64,000 nucleotides of DNA from Rutidosis leptorrhynchoides (Eukaryota > Streptophyta > Magnoliopsida > Asterales > Asteraceae): contig NC_092333.1 of NCBI RefSeq assembly GCF_046630445.1, positions 188,025,001 to 188,089,000 of the forward strand, in the 5' to 3' direction. The translations under genes were made by a program, and so were the position numbers. The notes beneath the pieces are model-generated. The model saw only the letters and a list, made by a program, of their open reading frames with translations, ran no database searches and was not told the DNA's origin. This document shows positions 60,316-64,000 of this stretch, piece by piece; the stretch's first letter is position 1, and the number at the start of each line of letters is the position of its first letter.

Positions 60316-63300
60316 TGAAATGTCCCGTTCTTATTGATTAAAAACGTTCCATATTAATTGATTTCGTTGCGAGGTTTTAACCTCTATATGAGACGTTTTT
60401 CAAAGACTGCATTCATTTTTAAAACAAACCATAACCTTTATTTCATAGATAAAGGTTTTAAAAAGCTTTACGTAGATTATCAAATAATGATAATCTAAAA
60501 TATCCTGTTTACACAAGACCATTACATAATGGTTTACAATACAAATATGTTACAACAAAATAAGTTTCTTGAATGCAGTTTTTACACAATATCATACAAG
60601 CATGGACTCCAAATCTCGTCCTTATTTAAGTATGCGACAGCGGAAGCTCTTAATAATCACCTGAGAATAAACATGCTTAAAATGTCAACAAAAATGTTGG
60701 TGAGTTATAGGTTTAACCTATATATATATATCAAATCATAATAATAGACCACAAGATTTCATATTTCAATACACATCCCATACATAGAGATAAAAATCAT
60801 TCATATGGTGAACACCTGGTAACCGATATTAACAAGATGCATATATAAGAATATCCCCATCATTCCGGGACACCCTTCGGATATGATATAAATTTCGAAG
60901 TACTAAAGTATCCGGTACTTTAGATGGGGTTTGTTAGGCCCAATAGATCTATCTTTAGGATTTGCGTCAATTAGGGTGTCTGTTCCCTAATTCTTAGATT
61001 ACCAGACTTAATAAAAAGGGGCATATTCAATTTCGATAATTCAACCATAAAATGTAGTTTCACGTACTTGTGTCTATTTTGTAAATCATTTATAAAACCT
61101 GCATGTATTCTCATCCCAAAAACATTAGATTTTAAAAGTGGGACTATAACTCACTTTCACAGATTTTTACTTCGTCGAAAAGTAAAACTTGGCCACTGGT
61201 TGATTCACGAACCTATAACAATATATACATATATATCAAAGTATGTTCAAAATATATTTACAACACTTTTAATATATTTTGATGTTTTAAGTTTATTAAG
61301 TCAGCTGTCCTCGTTAGTAACCTACAACTAGTTGTTCACAGTTAGATGTACAGAAATAAATCGATAAATATTATCTTGAATCAATCCACGACCCAGTGTA
61401 TACGTATCTCAGTATTGATTACAACTCAAACTATATATATTTTGGAATCAACCTCAACCCTGTATAGCTAACTCCAACATTCACATATAGAGTGTCTATG
61501 GTTGTTCCGAAATATATATAGATGTGTCGACATGATAGGTCGAAACATTGTATACGTGTCTATGGTATCTCAAGATTACATAATATACAATACAAGTTGA
61601 TTAAGTTATGGTTGGAATAGATTTGTTACCAATTTTCACGTAGCTAAAATGAGAAAAATTAACCAATCTTGTTTTACCCATAACTTCTTCATTTTAAATC
61701 CATTTTGAGTGAATCAAATTGCTATGGTTTCATATTGAACTCTATTTTATGAATCTAAACAGAAAAAGTATAGGTTTATAGTCGGAAAAATAAGTTACAA
61801 GTCATTTTTGTAAAGGTAGTCATTTCAGTCGAAAGAACGACGTCTAGATGACCATTTTAGAAAACATACTTCCACTTTGAGTTTAACCATAATTTTTGGA
61901 TATAGTTTCATGTTCATAATAAAAATCATTTTCTCAGAATAACAACTTTTAAATCAAAGTTTATCATAGTTTTTAATTAACTAACCCAAAACAGCCCGCG
62001 GTGTTACTACGACGGCGTAAATCCGGTTTTACGGTGTTTTTCATGTTTTCAGGTTTTAAATCATTAAGTTAGCATATCATATAGATATAGAACATGTTTT
62101 TAGTTGATTTTAAAAGTCAATTTAGAAGGATTAACTTTTATTTGCGAACAAGTTTAGAATTAACTAAACTATGTTCTAGTGATTACAAGTTTAAACCTTC
62201 GAATAAGATAGCTTTATATGTATGAATTGAATGACGTTATGAACACATTACTACCTTAAGTTCCTTGGATAAACCTACTGGAAAAGAGAAAAATGGATCT
62301 AGCTTCAACGGATCCTTGGATGGCTCGAAGTTCTTGAAGCAGAATCATGACACGAAAACAAGTTCAAGTAAGATCATCACTTGAAATAAGATTGTTATAG
62401 TTATAGAAATTGAACCAAAGTTTGAATATGATTATTACTTTGTATTAGAATGATAACCTACTGTAAGAAACAAAGATTTCTTGAGGTTGGATGATCACCT
62501 TACAAGATTGGAAGTGAGCTAGCAAACTTGAAAGTATTCTTGATTTTATGTAACTAGAACTTGTAGAATATATGAAGAACACTTAGAACTTGAAGATAGA
62601 ACTTGAGAGATATCAATTAGATGAAGAAAATTGAAGAATGAAAGTGTTTGTAGGTGTTTTTGGTCGTTGGTGTATGGATTAGATATAAAGGATATGTAAT
62701 TTTGTTTTCATGTAAATAAGTCATGAATGATTACTCATATTTTTGTAATTTTATGAGATATTTCATGCTAGTTGCCAAATGATGGTTCCCACATGTGTTA
62801 GGTGACTCACATGGGCTGCTAAGAGCTGATCATTGGAGTGTATATACCAATAGTACATACATCTAAAAGCTGTGTATTGTACGAGTGCGAATATGGGTGC
62901 ATACGAGTAGAATTGTTGATGAAACTGAACGAGGATGTAATTGTAAGCATTTTTGTTAAGTAGAAGTATTTTGATAAGTGTATTGAAGTCTTTCAAAAGT
63001 GACTAAATACATATTAAAAGACTACATGTATATACATTTTAACTGAGTCGTTAAGTCATCGTTAGTCGTTACATGTAAGTGTTGTTTTTAAAACCTTTAG
63101 GTTAACGATCTTGTTAAATGTTGTTAACCCAATGTTTATAATATCAAATGAGATTTTAAATTATTATATTATCATGATATTATCATGTATGAATATCTCT
63201 TAATATGATATATATACATTAAATGTCTTTACAACGATAATCGTTACATATATGTCTCGTTTAAAAATCATTAAGTTAGTAGTCTTGTTTTTACATATGT

Positions 63301-63579
63301 AGTTCATTATTAATATACTTAATGATATGTTTACTTATCATCGTATCATGTTAACTATATATATATATATATATCCATATATATGTCATCATATAGTTTT
63401 TACAAGTTTTAACGTTCGTGAATCACCGGTCAACTTGGGTGGTCAATTGTCTATATGAAACATATTTCAATTAATCAAGTCTTAACAAGTTTGATTGCTT
63501 AAAATGTTGGAAACATTTAATCATGTAGATATCAATCTCAATTAATATATATAAACATGGAAAAGTTCGGGTCACTACA
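60316..63579 (-). repeat. 5' LTR of the Tekay element
   Basis: Partner of 37967-41223. Ends TGAAATGTCCCG and GGGTCACTACA on the plus strand, followed by the target duplication TCGAG. Confidence 0.93.
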
Positions 63580-64000
63580 TCGAGAACTCTCCTTTTTCCC
63601 AAAACCACTTGATAGCATTAATCACATCTCCTTTGATAACATCCCAAAACTTTTTAAAAAATCTCATGTTGAATCCGTCCGGACCCGGAGCTTTCCAACT
63701 ACCGCAATCATTAATTTCATTAACAATATCAGCCTCCTCAATGGGTAATTCTAACCCTAATGCCTCATCCGATGACAGAGACGGATAGTTCAAATCAGCA
63801 AGACTAAATCTGGGACCCGATTGTGCACTAAAGAGGTTTTTAAAATGGTTGAAAGCCTCCTCTTTAATAACCAGGGGGTCCTTACTCCAAACCCAATTGA
63901 CAGATAACCCTATAATGTTGCACTTGTTGTACCCCCTTTTGATAACCGAGTGAAAATATTTGGTATTCTCATCGCCTTCAAGAACCCAACGAACCCGCGC
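63580..64000 (-). mobile_element. LINE (L1-type), continuation right of the Tekay insertion
   Basis: The minus-strand frame 63575-63793 has CGSWKAPGPDGFNMRFFKKF, the start of the L1-type RT, and further right comes the region after the endonuclease. It joins 35392-37966 as the same LINE copy, judged by the TCGAG duplication at the junctions. The 5' end is outside the window. Confidence 0.88.

Overview
The window is nuclear plant DNA, almost certainly from a eudicot and probably a composite (Asteraceae). The reasons are one intron-rich gene for a plastid-type double GTPase, and a surround of Ty1/Copia, Ty3/Gypsy (Tekay chromovirus, Tat and Athila lineages), LINE, SINE, Mutator-like and Stowaway elements. 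The family placement rests on the very long Tekay LTRs and the general repeat style, so it is an inference.

Layout. 1-3003: 5' half of a Copia element (minus strand) that landed in a Tekay LTR, whose remainder is 3004-5189. 5190-6575: fragment with an Athila-type ORF1 (plus). 6576-11274: decayed Tat-lineage Gypsy (minus) from its LTR to RNase H. 11275-22980: a Mutator-like DNA transposon (MULE, minus) with N-terminal exons at 21343-22521 and the catalytic/SWIM part at 11860-13176. Its intron was entered by a second Tat element (13326-21213, minus, flanked by TTATTAAC), which carries an antisense, intron-bearing accessory gene with its own TATA box. 23165-30202: the only clear host gene, a 12-exon Der/EngA GTPase (649 residues, plus), with four related Mutator-type MITEs, a SINE-like repeat and a hAT-like MITE in its introns. 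30203-35391: intergenic DNA with a 5'-truncated LINE (13-bp target duplication), a SINE, a hairpin repeat, a tandem duplication of a promoter-like block and a Stowaway MITE. 35392-37966 and 63580-64000: one LINE (minus), split by a 25.6-kb nest.

The nest. A Tekay chromovirus (37967-63579, minus, 3.26-kb LTRs, TSD TCGAG) holds a second retroelement in the opposite orientation (46211-58710, 4.0-kb LTRs, TSD TCATA). The inner one has no gag or pol and fits the LARD class. Its LTR ends, primer site and 3' end resemble those of the Tekay host, so the two look like an autonomous element and its non-autonomous partner.

Most unusual content: (1) F-box-like coding segments in the internal regions of both the Tekay element (58711-59352) and the LARD (52162-53310); (2) an antisense PB1-like ORF with its own TATA box just inside the LARD 3' LTR, paralleling the antisense gene of the Tat element; (3) two tRNA-like pol III modules inside each LARD LTR; (4) an array of small hairpins with compensatory base changes in the non-coding parts of the MULE. 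All element genes are treated as fossils.
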